A stretch of DNA of 61,353 bases from Chroococcus sp. FPU101. GTDB lineage: Bacteria > Cyanobacteriota > Cyanobacteriia > Cyanobacteriales > Microcystaceae. The notes beneath the pieces were generated by a model. That model was not told the origin of the DNA. It made no database searches and worked only from the letters and a program-made list of their open reading frames with translations. The DNA lies in NCBI RefSeq assembly GCF_017312365.1, contig NZ_BLJI01000027.1, positions 1 through 61,353 on the forward strand, in the 5' to 3' direction. The translations under genes and the position numbers were made by a program. Shown here piece by piece: positions 45,875 to 56,256 of this stretch. The first letter of the stretch is position 1. Each line of letters begins with the position of its first letter.

Positions 45875-47503
45875 TTAGTAATCAAAGTCACCACCGCCAC
45901 CTCCAGGAGCAGCAGGCTTATCTTTTTCAGGTTTATCAACGACAATACATTCTGTAGTTAGAACCATACCCGCGATCGATGCTGCGTTTTGAAGGGCAGA
46001 ACGGGTCACTTTAGCAGGGTCAACGATCCCCGCCTCAAACATATCAGCAAACTCGTTGTTAGCGGCATTGTAGCCCACGTTAAACGGCTTTTCTTTAACC
46101 CGTTCAGCAATTACGGCACCGTTTTGACCTGCGTTTTCAGCAATCCGTTTTAGAGGTGCAGGTAAAGCACGAGCCACAATTAGCGCACCGGTTAACTCTT
46201 CATTAGACAAGTTGTTGTTTGCCCATTCTTCGAGTTGGGGTGCTAAATGAGCGAGAGTTGTACCACCACCAGGGACGATCCCTTCTTCTACGGCCGCTTT
46301 AGTAGCATTAATCGCGTCTTCTAAACGAAGCTTGCGATCTTTCATTTCGGTTTCGGTAGCCGCCCCTACTTTGATGACAGCAACACCACCAGCGAGTTTT
46401 GCAAGACGTTCTTGTAATTTTTCTTTGTCGTAAGAAGATTCAGTCTCTTCGATCTGACGACGAATTTGCTCACAACGCGCTTTAACACCAGCTTCGTTTC
46501 CTTCAGCAACAATGGTGGTATTGTCTTTAGTGATGTTGATACGACGTGCTTTACCGAGCATATCAGCTTTAGCGGCTTCGAGTTTGAGACCCGCATCTTC
46601 GCTGATGACTTCACCACCTGTGAGAACTGCAATATCTTGTAACATTGCTTTACGACGATCACCAAAACCAGGAGCTTTGATCGCAGCAACATTGAGGACA
46701 CCGCGTAAACGGTTAACCACTAAGGTTGCTAGGGCTTCTTTTTCGATGTCTTCAGCAATAATAACTAAAGGTTTGCCTTGACGAGCAACTTGTTCAAGGA
46801 TCGGTACTAAATCTTGTACGAGAGCGATTTTTTTGTCAGTGATTAAGATGTAGGGATCTTCTAGAACTGCTTCCATCCGTTCGGGATCGGTGACAAAATA
46901 AGGAGAGATATAGCCTTTATCGAAGCGCATCCCTTCGGTAATTTCGAGTTCGGTGGTCATTGATTTCCCTTCTTCGAGAGAAATTACGCCTTCTTTACCG
47001 ACTTTATCCATTGCCGACGCGATCATTTGTCCGACTTCATCGTCGTTACCAGCAGAAATCGTACCGACTTGAGCGATCGCACGAGAATCATCGATGGGTT
47101 TAGCGTGTTCAGCAATTTTCTCAACGAGAAATTCAGTAGCGCGGTCAATTCCTTTTTTCAGGGCAATGGGGTTAGCACCTGCCGCGACGTTGCGTAAACC
47201 TTCTTTAACGACCGCGTGAGCGAGAACGGTTGCGGTAGTGGTTCCGTCACCTGCGACATCGTTAGTTTTAGAAGCAGCTTGACGAATCAGAGCGACACCT
47301 GTGTTTTCTACATGATCTTCGAGTTCAATTTCTTTAGCGATCGTAATACCATCGTTAATGATTTGAGGTGCGCCGAATTTTTTTTCGAGAACGACGTTAC
47401 GACCTTTAGGCCCTAGAGTAACCGCTACGGACTCAGCGAGAATGTCCATACCTCTTTCGAGGGCGCGACGAGCTTCGTCATTATAAATGATCAGTTTAGC
47501 CAT
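45875..47503 (-). CDS. groL: chaperonin GroEL
   Basis: This 542-residue 60-kDa chaperonin subunit forms the double-ring folding chamber with GroES. Visible features: [16 protein letters not shown] near residues 31-46, the ATPase loop [15 protein letters not shown] near residues 85-99 with catalytic Asp87, [10 protein letters not shown], and the hinge region. The C-terminus ends [11 protein letters not shown] rather than the GGM repeats typical of E. coli. It is the second gene of groESL and is probably the GroEL1 paralog, since cyanobacteria usually carry another groEL elsewhere. Confidence 0.97.
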   Translation of the reverse strand: MAKLIIYNDEARRALERGMDILAESVAVTLGPKGRNVVLEKKFGAPQIINDGITIAKEIELEDHVENTGVALIRQAASKTNDVAGDGTTTATVLAHAVVKEGLRNVAAGANPIALKKGIDRATEFLVEKIAEHAKPIDDSRAIAQVGTISAGNDDEVGQMIASAMDKVGKEGVISLEEGKSMTTELEITEGMRFDKGYISPYFVTDPERMEAVLEDPYILITDKKIALVQDLVPILEQVARQGKPLVIIAEDIEKEALATLVVNRLRGVLNVAAIKAPGFGDRRKAMLQDIAVLTGGEVISEDAGLKLEAAKADMLGKARRINITKDNTTIVAEGNEAGVKARCEQIRRQIEETESSYDKEKLQERLAKLAGGVAVIKVGAATETEMKDRKLRLEDAINATKAAVEEGIVPGGGTTLAHLAPQLEEWANNNLSNEELTGALIVARALPAPLKRIAENAGQNGAVIAERVKEKPFNVGYNAANNEFADMFEAGIVDPAKVTRSALQNAASIAGMVLTTECIVVDKPEKDKPAAPGGGGGDFDY

Positions 47504-47547
47504 AGATATACCTTTGCGTGTTTGGATTAAGTGAATAAGAGTAATGA

Positions 47548-47859
47548 TTAGACAACAACTGCTAAGATGTCTTTCTCAGAGAGCAATACATATTCGTCGC
47601 CACCGAGTTTGATATCGGTTCCTGCGTATTTAGAATAAAGAACTCTGTCGCCCACTTTGACTTCAGCAGGGGAACGAGTTCCGTCCTCGTTGCGTTTGCC
47701 TGGCCCGACTGAGACAACTTCACCGACTTGAGGTTTTTCTTTTGCTGTATCGGGAAGAAGAATACCACCTGCTGTTTTTTCTTCAGATGGGCTAACTTTG
47801 ATAAATACACGTTCGCCCAACGGTTTAACGGTGGAGACGTTGATGCTAATAGCTGCCAT
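47548..47859 (-). CDS. groS: co-chaperonin GroES
   Basis: This 103-residue GroES caps GroEL. The mobile loop [20 protein letters not shown] (about residues 25-44) and the conserved [20 protein letters not shown] stretch are present. It lies 44 bp upstream of groL in the same operon. The gene has a GGAGGA ribosome binding site before its ATG and is preceded by a perfect CIRCE element. Confidence 0.97.
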   Translation of the reverse strand: MAAISINVSTVKPLGERVFIKVSPSEEKTAGGILLPDTAKEKPQVGEVVSVGPGKRNEDGTRSPAEVKVGDRVLYSKYAGTDIKLGGDEYVLLSEKDILAVVV

Positions 47860-47910
47860 GAAAAATCCTCCTGATGACTATAACTTTGGGATGAGGCTCT
47901 ATAGTCTAGG

Positions 47911-47937
47911 TTAGCACTCTCACCCTCCGAGTGCTAA
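47911..47937 (-). promoter_or_regulatory. CIRCE operator of groESL
   Basis: TTAGCACTC, a 9-bp spacer and GAGTGCTAA form a perfect 9-9-9 CIRCE inverted repeat, 52 bp upstream of the groES start. It is the binding site of the HrcA heat-shock repressor, so groESL is repressed at normal temperature. Confidence 0.96.
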
Positions 47938-48214
47938 TTTATCGAATTAAATGTGATCAATGCAATTACTGGCTAAGTACGGGTTACCGAACTCAAAAAT
48001 TAGGGTGTAGTAGAGATGATCTAGAGCAATTGAAGCAAAAATTGAATAGAGCCAATCGTTTTTGTGATAATCATCAATAGGATCGATTTTGTTTTTCTGT
48101 ACTCCCACTCGCCATCGAAACAGCAGACTAACGATATACTAATCATTAAGATTTTGATCAAAATCTTCACAAAAAACTAACCGACTATTCAATAAACTGC
48201 TTGGATCGATCAAC
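47938..48214. other. divergent spacer between groESL and the ndh operon
   Basis: About 280 bp holding the promoters of both operons. Apart from CIRCE I could not place clear promoter boxes. No gene is seen. Confidence 0.5.
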
Positions 48215-49333
48215 ATGAACCAAGGTATAGATTTACAAGAAACCTTCATTCAATCTTTGCTTGATTTAGGACTTTCGCCAGGACTGGCTAAAGCCATTTG
48301 GATGCCCCTACCCATGTTTTCGATGATTATTGTGGCAACCGTTGGCGTTTTGGTCGTAGTTTGGTTAGAGCGAAAAATCTCAGCCGCCGCCCAACAACGA
48401 ATCGGGCCAGAATTTGCAGGGCCTTTAGGTGTCTTACAACCTGTTGCTGATGGGATGAAATTAGTTTTTAAAGAAGATATTATCCCCGCCAAAGCCGATT
48501 CTTTGTTATTCACACTCGGGCCAATTATAGTAGTCCTTCCTGTGTTTGTTTCCTATCTAGTGGTGCCGTTTGGACAAAATCTAGTCATTACTAATGTTAA
48601 TGTTGGGATTTTTCTCTGGATTGCTTTATCGAGTATTGCCCCGATTGGTTTATTAATGTCGGGTTATGCCTCTAATAATAAATATTCCCTCTTAGGAGGT
48701 CTTAGAGCCGCCGCCCAATCAATTAGTTATGAGATTCCCTTGGCGTTATCAGTTTTAGCTGTCGTCATGATGTCCAATAGTCTGAGTACCATTGATATTG
48801 TTGAACAGCAGTCAGGATTTGGGATCTTAGGGTGGAATATCTGGAGACAGCCTATAGGTTTGATCATTTTTTGGATTGCAGCTTTAGCAGAATGTGAACG
48901 CTTACCCTTCGATTTACCCGAAGCAGAAGAAGAACTCGTTGCAGGCTATCAGACTGAATATTCGGGCATGAAATTCGGTTTATTCTATGTGGGTTCTTAT
49001 GTTAACTTAGTTCTTTCGGCTTTAGTTTTTGCTGTTCTATATTTAGGTGGTTGGGAATCACCCATCCCTCTAGAAAGAGTCGCGGGTTTAATTGGAGTTA
49101 ATGAAACGAATTCTTGGCTACAAATTATTCAAGCGGCAGTCGGAATTACGATGACGGTTCTCAAAGCCTATTTTCTGATTTTCTTAGCCATTTTATTACG
49201 TTGGACAGTTCCCCGCGTTCGGATTGACCAACTGCTAGACTTAGGTTGGAAGTTTCTTTTACCCGTTTCTCTGGTGAACTTATTATTAACGGCCGCCCTA
49301 AAATTAGCGTTTCCCTTCGCTTTTGGTGGTTAG
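48215..49333 (+). CDS. ndhA: NAD(P)H-quinone oxidoreductase subunit 1
   Basis: NdhA is the NuoH-like membrane subunit of thylakoid NDH-1, which carries ferredoxin-driven electron flow to plastoquinone. The 372-residue protein has about eight to nine membrane spans. It shows [20 protein letters not shown] (about residues 48-67), the conserved SYEIPLALS loop, and [20 protein letters not shown] with the acidic E-loop near the quinone channel. It begins the conserved cyanobacterial ndhA-I-G-E order. The start is at ATG 48215. Confidence 0.97.
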   Translation: MNQGIDLQETFIQSLLDLGLSPGLAKAIWMPLPMFSMIIVATVGVLVVVWLERKISAAAQQRIGPEFAGPLGVLQPVADGMKLVFKEDIIPAKADSLLFTLGPIIVVLPVFVSYLVVPFGQNLVITNVNVGIFLWIALSSIAPIGLLMSGYASNNKYSLLGGLRAAAQSISYEIPLALSVLAVVMMSNSLSTIDIVEQQSGFGILGWNIWRQPIGLIIFWIAALAECERLPFDLPEAEEELVAGYQTEYSGMKFGLFYVGSYVNLVLSALVFAVLYLGGWESPIPLERVAGLIGVNETNSWLQIIQAAVGITMTVLKAYFLIFLAILLRWTVPRVRIDQLLDLGWKFLLPVSLVNLLLTAALKLAFPFAFGG

Positions 49334-49368
49334 TTGCTTGTTTTCCCTAGTCTTATCACATCACGATT

Positions 49369-49959
49369 ATGTTTAACATCCTCAAACAAGTTAGCGATTA
49401 CGCTAAAGGTAGCATCCAAGCTGCTAAATATATTGGTCAAGGTTTATCGGTGACTTTTGATCATATGCGTCGTCGTCCCGTGACCGTACAATATCCTTAT
49501 GAAAAGCTGATTCCCTCAGAACGTTTTCGAGGTAGAATTCACTTTGAGTTTGATAAATGTATTTCTTGTGAAGTCTGTGTACGGGTCTGTCCAATTAATT
49601 TACCTGTAGTGGATTGGACATTTAACAAAGCGATTAAAAAGAAAGAACTGAAACACTATAGTATCGATTTTGGAGTTTGTATTTTCTGTGGCAATTGTGT
49701 GGAATATTGTCCGACGAATTGTCTTTCGATGACAGAAGAATATGAACTTTCAACTTATGATCGCCATGAACTCAACTTCGATAATGTAGCTTTAGGACGC
49801 TTGCCCTACAAAGTGACTCAAGACCCGATGGTAACGCCTTTACGGGAGTTAGTTTATTTACCTAAAGGGGTGACCAGTCCTCATGATCTCCCCGCAGGTA
49901 GCCAACGTGCTGGCCTGCCTAATCAAAAGACAGAATCTGTTGCAACAACCAATGAATAA
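49369..49959 (+). CDS. ndhI: NAD(P)H-quinone oxidoreductase subunit I
   Basis: NdhI is the NuoI-like 8Fe ferredoxin-type subunit at the junction of the peripheral and membrane arms of NDH-1. Two complete [4Fe-4S] motifs are seen: [16 protein letters not shown] (about residues 64-79) and [17 protein letters not shown] (about 104-120). The 196-residue length is typical. It starts 35 bp after ndhA and precedes ndhG by about 56 bp. Confidence 0.97.
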   Translation: MFNILKQVSDYAKGSIQAAKYIGQGLSVTFDHMRRRPVTVQYPYEKLIPSERFRGRIHFEFDKCISCEVCVRVCPINLPVVDWTFNKAIKKKELKHYSIDFGVCIFCGNCVEYCPTNCLSMTEEYELSTYDRHELNFDNVALGRLPYKVTQDPMVTPLRELVYLPKGVTSPHDLPAGSQRAGLPNQKTESVATTNE

Positions 49960-49967
49960 GTTTATGG

Positions 49968-49984
49968 GGTGGGTCGTCCCCACC
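49968..49984 (+). other. hairpin between ndhI and ndhG
   Basis: GGTGGG (49968-49973) pairs with CCCACC (49979-49984) around a 5-base loop in the ndhI-ndhG gap. There is no T-run, so it more likely affects mRNA processing or stability than termination. Confidence 0.5.
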
Positions 49985-50015
49985 TGATCCAAGATTAAGA
50001 GGAGAATTACACCAA

Positions 50016-50633
50016 GTGAATTTAGCAGAAGGCGTTCAGATCGTATCCTTTGGTATCCTAGCAGCGTTGGTCATTGCTACCGCTTTAGGCGTTGTTTTAC
50101 TGTCTAATATTGTTTATTCTGCCTTTTTGTTAGGAGGCGTTTTTATCAGTATTTCAGGGATTTATCTCCTATTAAATGCTGATTTTATCTCGGCTGTACA
50201 AATTCTCGTTTATGTGGGCGCAATTAACGTATTAATTCTGTTCGCCATTATGTTAGTTAATAAGCGAGAAGATTTTTCAGTTATTCCTAAACGTTGGATT
50301 CGTAAAGCGGCGACAGGTGTAGTTTGTGTCGGTTTATTTTTGCTGTTGGCAACGATGATTTTGATTACACCTTGGTCATTGTCGGCTACTTCCCCTGCGG
50401 TGATTGATAATACTTTAATCGAACTGGGTAAGCATTTCTTTAGTGATTTTCTTTTACCCTTTGAGTTAGCCTCTGTCTTACTTTTAATGGCGATGGTTGG
50501 TGCAATTATTCTCGCCCGTCGGGATCTCATTCCAGATGTTCAGTTTGAAGATCCAAGCGTAACCGCTTTAACTTTACCAGAACGTCCCCGCGAGTTAAGC
50601 TCAGTTGGAACTGAATCATCTAAACTAAAATAA
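50016..50633 (+). CDS. ndhG: NAD(P)H-quinone oxidoreductase subunit 6
   Basis: NdhG is the NuoJ-like membrane subunit of NDH-1. This 205-residue protein has about five membrane spans. It shows the conserved [20 protein letters not shown] (about residues 62-81) with the unusual helix of the subunit, and a C-terminal span with [20 protein letters not shown]. It starts with GTG at 50016, supported by an AGGAG site at about 50000. It lies 5 bp before ndhE. Confidence 0.95.
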   Translation: MNLAEGVQIVSFGILAALVIATALGVVLLSNIVYSAFLLGGVFISISGIYLLLNADFISAVQILVYVGAINVLILFAIMLVNKREDFSVIPKRWIRKAATGVVCVGLFLLLATMILITPWSLSATSPAVIDNTLIELGKHFFSDFLLPFELASVLLLMAMVGAIILARRDLIPDVQFEDPSVTALTLPERPRELSSVGTESSKLK

Positions 50634-50638
50634 AAACG

Positions 50639-50950
50639 ATGGAAATTAAACTCGAATATTGTCTACTTTTGGCGGCTGCTTTATTTTGTATTGGTGTTTA
50701 TGGCTTAGTGACGAGTCGTAATGCGGTACGAGTCTTAATGTCAATCGAATTATTACTAAATGCCGTCAATATCAATTTAATATCCTTTTCCAATTTTCTC
50801 GATCCAGGTGCGATTAAAGGACAAGTTTTTGCTTTATTTGTGATTGCGATCGCGGCTTCTGAGGCTGCCGTTGGACTAGCGATTATTTTAGCGATTTATC
50901 GAAATCGTGAAACAACTGATATGGAACAGTTTAATTTACTCAAGTGGTAA
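50639..50950 (+). CDS. ndhE: NAD(P)H-quinone oxidoreductase subunit 4L
   Basis: NdhE is the NuoK-like subunit of NDH-1. It is 103 residues long with three membrane helices. The conserved Glu residues of the proton path are visible in [14 protein letters not shown] (about residue 36) and [16 protein letters not shown] (about residue 72). It is the last gene of the ndhA-I-G-E operon, followed by a terminator. Confidence 0.97.
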   Translation: MEIKLEYCLLLAAALFCIGVYGLVTSRNAVRVLMSIELLLNAVNINLISFSNFLDPGAIKGQVFALFVIAIAASEAAVGLAIILAIYRNRETTDMEQFNLLKW

Positions 50951-50975
50951 TTATTCAATTATTTCAAGGTATAGC

Positions 50976-51003
50976 GTCAGGGATTTTTTCTCTGACTTTT
51001 TTT
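50976..51003 (+). terminator. terminator of the ndhAIGE operon
   Basis: GTCAGGGA (50976-50983) pairs with TCTCTGAC through one G-U pair, with a T-rich loop. A run of seven T residues follows, 25 bp after ndhE. Confidence 0.85.
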
Positions 51004-51242
51004 ATACAATTTAACCCACTGTCATAAAAACGAAACTAGGAACAAATTATGTAAGTTAATGTTCTTAAGTTTAATCAGCTTTTAAACCACTAAATGACAA
51101 AGTTAATATTCATAGTAATACAATTTTTAAAGTTTAACAGTTTAAGTAAAACAAACTAAATTCTATCTTTGATTTGGAAAATCTGAATAAAGCCATTTAA
51201 AATAAACAAAGGCTAGTGATGTAGTGAGGTGTGACTAAATAT

Positions 51243-51710
51243 ATGAAAAATGCTGTAGCTGTAGTGGCTTTGCTACTTTCTGTGGGTGGTATTTTTGTTT
51301 CTTTAGCAAGGGAAGAAATGAGATGCTATCTGGGTTTAGCAAATGACTGTGGTGTTCAAGAAAGAACCACTTCACCCCAACCGAACACCGAAGCAGCAAA
51401 AGAACCTGAACAAGAATCTGTATCCTCTCCCTCCCGAGTTGAGAGAACTAGGGATACTCACGACACACACAGCGAAAAAGTACCTCGTCGAACACAAAGC
51501 GAGAACCCATCTGAAACACCTCAGACAGAAGTCAAAGCGATTGATAAAACAACAGAACCATCTGAAAAACCAATAGGGAAAGAAACCGCACAAAAATCAC
51601 TAGTTGAACCCTTTAAGATTCAACCAATTGAAGTAATTCCACCTCCTGAAGTTCAAAGCGAAAGCCAACCAATTGAAGTAATTCCACCCCCCGAAGATCA
51701 ACCTCAATAA
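51243..51710 (+). CDS. anchored Pro/Glu/Ser-rich hypothetical protein
   Basis: This protein of about 155 residues has a hydrophobic N-terminus (AVAVVALLLSVGGIFVS) that could be a signal or anchor, then a disordered Pro/Glu/Thr-rich tail. Near the C-terminus the unit QPIEVIPPPE occurs twice. The ATG at 51243 is preferred, because GAGGT lies 12 bp upstream; an in-frame GTG at 51231 would have none. The stop is 1 bp from the stop of the convergent GerMN gene. No function is recognisable. Confidence 0.6.
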   Translation: MKNAVAVVALLLSVGGIFVSLAREEMRCYLGLANDCGVQERTTSPQPNTEAAKEPEQESVSSPSRVERTRDTHDTHSEKVPRRTQSENPSETPQTEVKAIDKTTEPSEKPIGKETAQKSLVEPFKIQPIEVIPPPEVQSESQPIEVIPPPEDQPQ

Positions 51711-51711
51711 T

Positions 51712-52383
51712 TTAGGGATTAATAGTAAAGTTCTCTTTAAAACTCTGACGAGTCATCGGTTGATCGAGCATTAATCCATCACCCTCCCCTAAAACTTCTA
51801 GGGGTTGTCCTTCTACACTAATCCAAACTTTGGCATTTGGATCTAAACTTGTGGCAGTATATAAAACTTGTGCAAGTCGTCCAATCATGACATCAGATCC
51901 GCCACCTTGAGTAAAGGATTGAGATAGATCAAGATGAATTCCTGTTTTATCTTCTTTAATCCCTAGTAGTTTTGTACCATTTGGAATAGTCGTCGTGTGA
52001 GTGGCATCAATTGGCCCTGCTAAAAGTAGTTTAAAAGCTTGTTTGAGAGTGTTACTTTTGTTTTCTGTTTTCTGTACGGACACTGGCAGGGGATTAAACC
52101 CTACATCTCCTTGAGAGCCATTAAACCAATACACTTGTATCGTTTCTGTTTCGGCTTTGGGTTGGGGTTTGGCGGGAATGGGTTTAGTTGTTTCTTCGGG
52201 TGTCGTAGCAACAGGAGGGTTAATCTTCTCAGGAGACGGCGATACAGTGGGTTTTGTAGGAGATTGAGTAGATTTCATCTGTTGAACGGCAAACCATGTT
52301 AAACCGCCACCCGTTGCTAATAAAGCTAAAGCAACTCCGAAAATAAATCCAAAAGGAAAACGGTTATTACCTCTTTCCTGCAT
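51712..52383 (-). CDS. GerMN-domain lipoprotein-like protein
   Basis: This 223-residue protein has an N-terminal hydrophobic segment (about residues 10-28), a Pro/Thr-rich linker and a C-terminal GerMN domain. The domain is seen as IQVYWFNGSQG at the start of the fold and DLSQSFTQGGGSDVMIGRLA (about residues 156-175). GerMN domains occur in spore germination and envelope proteins; in cyanobacteria the role is unknown. It is the last of three genes (glycosyltransferase, DUF2993, GerMN) on this strand, about 65 bp after the DUF2993 gene. Confidence 0.83.
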   Translation of the reverse strand: MQERGNNRFPFGFIFGVALALLATGGGLTWFAVQQMKSTQSPTKPTVSPSPEKINPPVATTPEETTKPIPAKPQPKAETETIQVYWFNGSQGDVGFNPLPVSVQKTENKSNTLKQAFKLLLAGPIDATHTTTIPNGTKLLGIKEDKTGIHLDLSQSFTQGGGSDVMIGRLAQVLYTATSLDPNAKVWISVEGQPLEVLGEGDGLMLDQPMTRQSFKENFTINP

Positions 52384-52447
52384 TTGTGCCTCCTAAAATT
52401 AAGATGGGGGATTCAATCACCTGAACTATTGACAAGTGTGAGTGTCT

Positions 52448-53266
52448 TTACTGTTCCCTAGTGTGCGGTTCTATGCGAACAAACGCGGCTAAGTCTAATT
52501 GATTGTTCTCTCCTTTTAATTGTAGAACTCTGGCCGTAATTCCGTTTCTTTCTAAAGACTGTAAATCAAGCTGTTCGCTAAGTCTTTCGGCAAAACCATT
52601 TAAAAGACGAGATGATAGCTTTCTTCCATTTAAAGATCCAGCAGGTTGTGAGAGTTGAATCTGTCTACCGCGAATGACATTAACACTCACTTCTAATATT
52701 AACTCAAGTGTTTGGGCAGGTTCATCGGCTGTACTCGCTTGCTGAAGTTGTGCAGAGAAACGATATCGGTTATTGTCTTGAAGATCGAAATTAGCGTTTA
52801 AAAGTTCAAAAGTCGGAATCGGAAAATCAGAACGCTTCGGTAAGAGTTGTTTTAATAATTTTTGCAATTGTGCTTTAATTTCAGGAGATTGTAAAGCTTG
52901 ATTGAGATCCGCCTCTTTGAGAACAATTCTGACAGCAACTTGGGCAGGTTCTCGTAACGAGCGCAAAATTTGACTATTTCCTTTTCCTTGTAATTTTGCT
53001 AGATCAATATTTATACGATCGCTTTCTAATTCTAAGGTATCAATTCGCAGATTAGTAAGCGGATAAACGCCACGACTTGCTAAACGAACTCGAGCTACTT
53101 TTCCTTGAATCACTTGATGACTGGGAACATTATCGATGCGTACTGATAGTTGTTCAACATCTTTTACTTGACGACGTAGATTATCTTGAACAACTTTTTC
53201 CAAAATTACTCCAGTAGGCGTTAGAATTCCGAGAAGACTGGCAATAATAACTGTTAACCATTCCAT
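52448..53266 (-). CDS. DUF2993 (LmeA-like) protein
   Basis: This 272-residue protein matches DUF2993, the family of the mycobacterial LmeA phospholipid-binding protein. An N-terminal hydrophobic segment (about residues 4-22) is followed by GVYPLTNLRIDTLELESDRI and the LPKRSDFPIPTFELLNANFD stretch. A later segment reads FAERLSEQLDLQSLERNGI. It probably sits at the membrane and handles lipid. It lies 22 bp after the cellulose-synthase-like gene, so the two are co-transcribed and may cooperate in envelope polysaccharide production. Confidence 0.83.
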   Translation of the reverse strand: MEWLTVIIASLLGILTPTGVILEKVVQDNLRRQVKDVEQLSVRIDNVPSHQVIQGKVARVRLASRGVYPLTNLRIDTLELESDRINIDLAKLQGKGNSQILRSLREPAQVAVRIVLKEADLNQALQSPEIKAQLQKLLKQLLPKRSDFPIPTFELLNANFDLQDNNRYRFSAQLQQASTADEPAQTLELILEVSVNVIRGRQIQLSQPAGSLNGRKLSSRLLNGFAERLSEQLDLQSLERNGITARVLQLKGENNQLDLAAFVRIEPHTREQ

Positions 53267-53288
53267 ATTTATTCATTAAAAATTTACT

Positions 53289-55535
53289 TTATGTTTTCAT
53301 TTTAGAAGCAAACAGCCATTGATTTTTAAAACCTTTTAAAAGTAACATTTTTGACATTCGGCTCACACTCGCCATCATTAACCATAATGATTTTAATTCA
53401 CCTGGGGTTGCTTTAACTTTCCATCTTCCAGCTTGACAGAAAAGTAATTCTATTAATTTTCTTTCTTGTTGTAAAGTTAAATATTGAAATTCTACACTGA
53501 TTTTCCAAGAATTCTCAAACGCTTGAGTCTGAGTCACTTTTCCTGATAGTTTTAAGTTTTCGTCTATGAGATTAATTAAAATTCTTTCTTGACGAGGAAG
53601 CTCATTAATGATAATTTCTAACCCAGCTTCTGATATTGTTTTAGTTATACCATATAAAGTTTTTTCACCTTGTTTAATTTCAACTGAATAATTTAACGAA
53701 AACCATTCATTATGATCAGGTTTAGGGAGGTCGAGTAAGGCAAATAAAGCGATAGTAATAGAAATTAAATTTTGAACACTCCAAAATAAACCTAACTGCC
53801 CATCAATCGATATTTGGCTAATCTTTTTTAAATATATTCCCGTACTAATTAAAGTTGCCAGCCATAAAACAATTAATGGTAAAGCCAGTTGCCAATTATA
53901 AATATATCGACTCCGTGATATTCCTTTTGGTGTAACTTTAAATCCTTTTTGAAAAGGTTGAAACATAACTTGGAAAATAGTAATCACGATAGGAATACCA
54001 GAAATCAAAGCAGCAACATCCGAAACAACAACTGTTCTAGAACGAAAATTTAACCAATGATAAACACTAAAATTAACTAGATAATAAGGAAGAAAAATAT
54101 AAATAGCTTCTAGATAAGTTGCTTGAACTGGAATAATATTCGTAAAAGCATATAAAATAGGCATGAGAAAAAAAACAAGCCGAGCAATTACAGAGAACCA
54201 AGATAATAATCCTTCTAAATGTCCTAACCTTTGCCGAAGATTTAAACCAGAAATAGTTAAAGGATTAGAATTAATAAAAAAGGCTTGTAATGTTCCTCTA
54301 CCCCAACGTAATCTCTGTGATACATGAGCCGAAATACTTTCTGCTGCTAAACCTGCACTTAATTTTTCATTAAGATAAACGAGTTCATAACCTCTAGATG
54401 ATAAACGAATTCCAGTAAAATAATCTTCACTAATTGATTCGGTTGTAAAGTAGCCTACTTCTCTTAAAGCACTGCGTCTTACAACAAAAGAAGTTCCCGC
54501 ACAGACAACACTTTTAGCCCCATCTTTGAGTAATTGTACGTGACGATAAAACAGTTCTTCTTCTGGAATAAACCATTGATCTAAACCTAAGTTTCTTGAA
54601 ATTGGATCAGGATTATAAAAACTTTGTGGGGTTTGAACGAGTGCTATTTTAGAATTTTGAAAAAAACCTATGGTTCTTTGCAAAAAGTTTTTAGTCGGAA
54701 TGAAATCAGCATCAAAAATTGCAATTAGCTCACTTTCAGTTTGATGAATAGCATGATTTAAGTTACCCGCTTTTGCATAATAATTATCTGGACGAGTCAT
54801 ATAATTGCATTTTAATTCTTTGGCTAATTGCTTAATTTCAGGTCTTTTTGTATCATCTAATAAATAGATTTTTTTATTTTGATAATCTATTGCCTGACAG
54901 CCAATAATTGTCCTTTTTAGAATAAAAGCAGGTTCATTATAAGTTGGAATTAAGATATCAACTGATGGTAAATATTGTCCTTGAATAACGGCTTGGCTGT
55001 ATTGTTCGGCTTCGTGACGACGCTCTTTAATATTCAGCATTAAATAAAACTGAAGAAAGCCCGCGGATAAGACCATTAATTCAATTAAGAAAAGCCCTAT
55101 ACTAAAAATACCATTAAGCGGTGTTGATAAATTTAATGTTGATAAAATACGCCACAAGAAATAACGAATGCTAAGAACAACTAATATAATAACAATAATA
55201 TTTCTAGACCAAGTTTGGGGACGAGGAGAAACTTTAATAATAATTTGAGTGATATAAATGACAATAATTGTAGGTAAAAACAGATAAAAGAGATGAGAAA
55301 CAGCAGGAACAGTTACCCAAGAAGGCGAATTTTCCTGTAAATATTCTAAATGTCTAAAGAAATTTGTTATCTTTGGTTCTCCGCTTAACCAGGCGAATGA
55401 AAGCGCAATAAAAAAGCCAATTCCTCCAAAAAAAACTAAAGTTGCTAAATGAATCGGAAAAAAAGTAGTTAGAGGAGATAGTACAGGATTTTTTTGTATA
55501 AACCTCGTAATGGGTTTTAGGCTTTGCATAAACAA
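53289..55535 (-). CDS. BcsA/CesA-like glycosyltransferase family 2 with PilZ-like domain
   Basis: This 748-residue membrane processive beta-glycan synthase has several N-terminal membrane helices, then a GT2 core. The Asp-rich motifs are LLDDTKRPE (about residue 225) and FDADFIP (about 272), with the catalytic SEDYFTG (about 370) and the QRLRWGRG motif (about 406). More TM helices follow, then a PilZ-like domain at about 600-700. That domain lacks the RxxxR arginines and has TISEAG in place of DxSxxG, so c-di-GMP binding is doubtful. Product is cellulose or a related beta-glucan (inference). It is the first gene of a three-gene operon. Confidence 0.88.
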   Translation of the reverse strand: MFMQSLKPITRFIQKNPVLSPLTTFFPIHLATLVFFGGIGFFIALSFAWLSGEPKITNFFRHLEYLQENSPSWVTVPAVSHLFYLFLPTIIVIYITQIIIKVSPRPQTWSRNIIVIILVVLSIRYFLWRILSTLNLSTPLNGIFSIGLFLIELMVLSAGFLQFYLMLNIKERRHEAEQYSQAVIQGQYLPSVDILIPTYNEPAFILKRTIIGCQAIDYQNKKIYLLDDTKRPEIKQLAKELKCNYMTRPDNYYAKAGNLNHAIHQTESELIAIFDADFIPTKNFLQRTIGFFQNSKIALVQTPQSFYNPDPISRNLGLDQWFIPEEELFYRHVQLLKDGAKSVVCAGTSFVVRRSALREVGYFTTESISEDYFTGIRLSSRGYELVYLNEKLSAGLAAESISAHVSQRLRWGRGTLQAFFINSNPLTISGLNLRQRLGHLEGLLSWFSVIARLVFFLMPILYAFTNIIPVQATYLEAIYIFLPYYLVNFSVYHWLNFRSRTVVVSDVAALISGIPIVITIFQVMFQPFQKGFKVTPKGISRSRYIYNWQLALPLIVLWLATLISTGIYLKKISQISIDGQLGLFWSVQNLISITIALFALLDLPKPDHNEWFSLNYSVEIKQGEKTLYGITKTISEAGLEIIINELPRQERILINLIDENLKLSGKVTQTQAFENSWKISVEFQYLTLQQERKLIELLFCQAGRWKVKATPGELKSLWLMMASVSRMSKMLLLKGFKNQWLFASKMKT

Positions 55536-55744
55536 GATATTAGTGTTCTCTGCGAATAGCGATAATAGTGATCATAATGGAGGAAAGAGGAACAACAAGG
55601 GTAGATATGCCAATTAATACTTATTTATTTTAGACTTCTAAACAAAATAAGTGAGTCTTTTAGAAAAAATGAGAAAATAGTTGTTTGAAAGATTATCTTA
55701 AGATCAGTTTGAAAATAGATTTTTCTTTACTAAAACTAATAATA

Positions 55745-56239
55745 ATGAATTTGTCAACTGAGATTTTTAATACTGCGATCGCATTGGGCAGTAATTTAGG
55801 AGACTCTTATACCACTCTCGAAAAAGCACTCTTTACACTGGATCGAACACCAGGTATCAAGCTAATATCGCGTTCTCACTGGTATCAAACATCTCCTGTT
55901 GGCCCTCCTCAAAGCGACTATCTCAATGGTTGTGCTATTTTACAAGTACACCTATCACCTCAACTGTTGTTGAAGAAACTTTTAGACATTGAACAACAAT
56001 TTGGTAGGGTTCGTATTCAACGATGGGGGGCTAGAACATTAGATCTAGACCTTTTGCTCTACGATAACGTAATTCTCGAAACACCTGCTTTACAAATTCC
56101 TCACCCGCGTTTAAAAGAGCGAGCATTTGTATTAGTTCCACTTGCGGAAATTGCGAAAAATTGGATCGAACCCGTTAGTGGAAAAGCGATCGCAGAACTC
56201 CTAAAAGAGGTAGACTGTTCTGGTGTAAAACTTTATTAA
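55745..56239 (+). CDS. folK: dihydropterin pyrophosphokinase
   Basis: FolK transfers pyrophosphate from ATP to 6-hydroxymethyl-7,8-dihydropterin in folate synthesis. This 164-residue protein shows TAIALGSNLGDSYTTLEKAL (about residues 9-28), the family segment TSPVGPPQSDYLNGCAI, and the hallmark RWGARTLDLDLLLYDN. I chose the ATG at 55745, since an upstream ATG at 55685 would add a poorly supported extension. The gene lies 17 bp before the Nudix gene and is probably co-transcribed with it. Confidence 0.95.
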   Translation: MNLSTEIFNTAIALGSNLGDSYTTLEKALFTLDRTPGIKLISRSHWYQTSPVGPPQSDYLNGCAILQVHLSPQLLLKKLLDIEQQFGRVRIQRWGARTLDLDLLLYDNVILETPALQIPHPRLKERAFVLVPLAEIAKNWIEPVSGKAIAELLKEVDCSGVKLY

Positions 56240-56256
56240 AAGTGCTTGATTAATTT

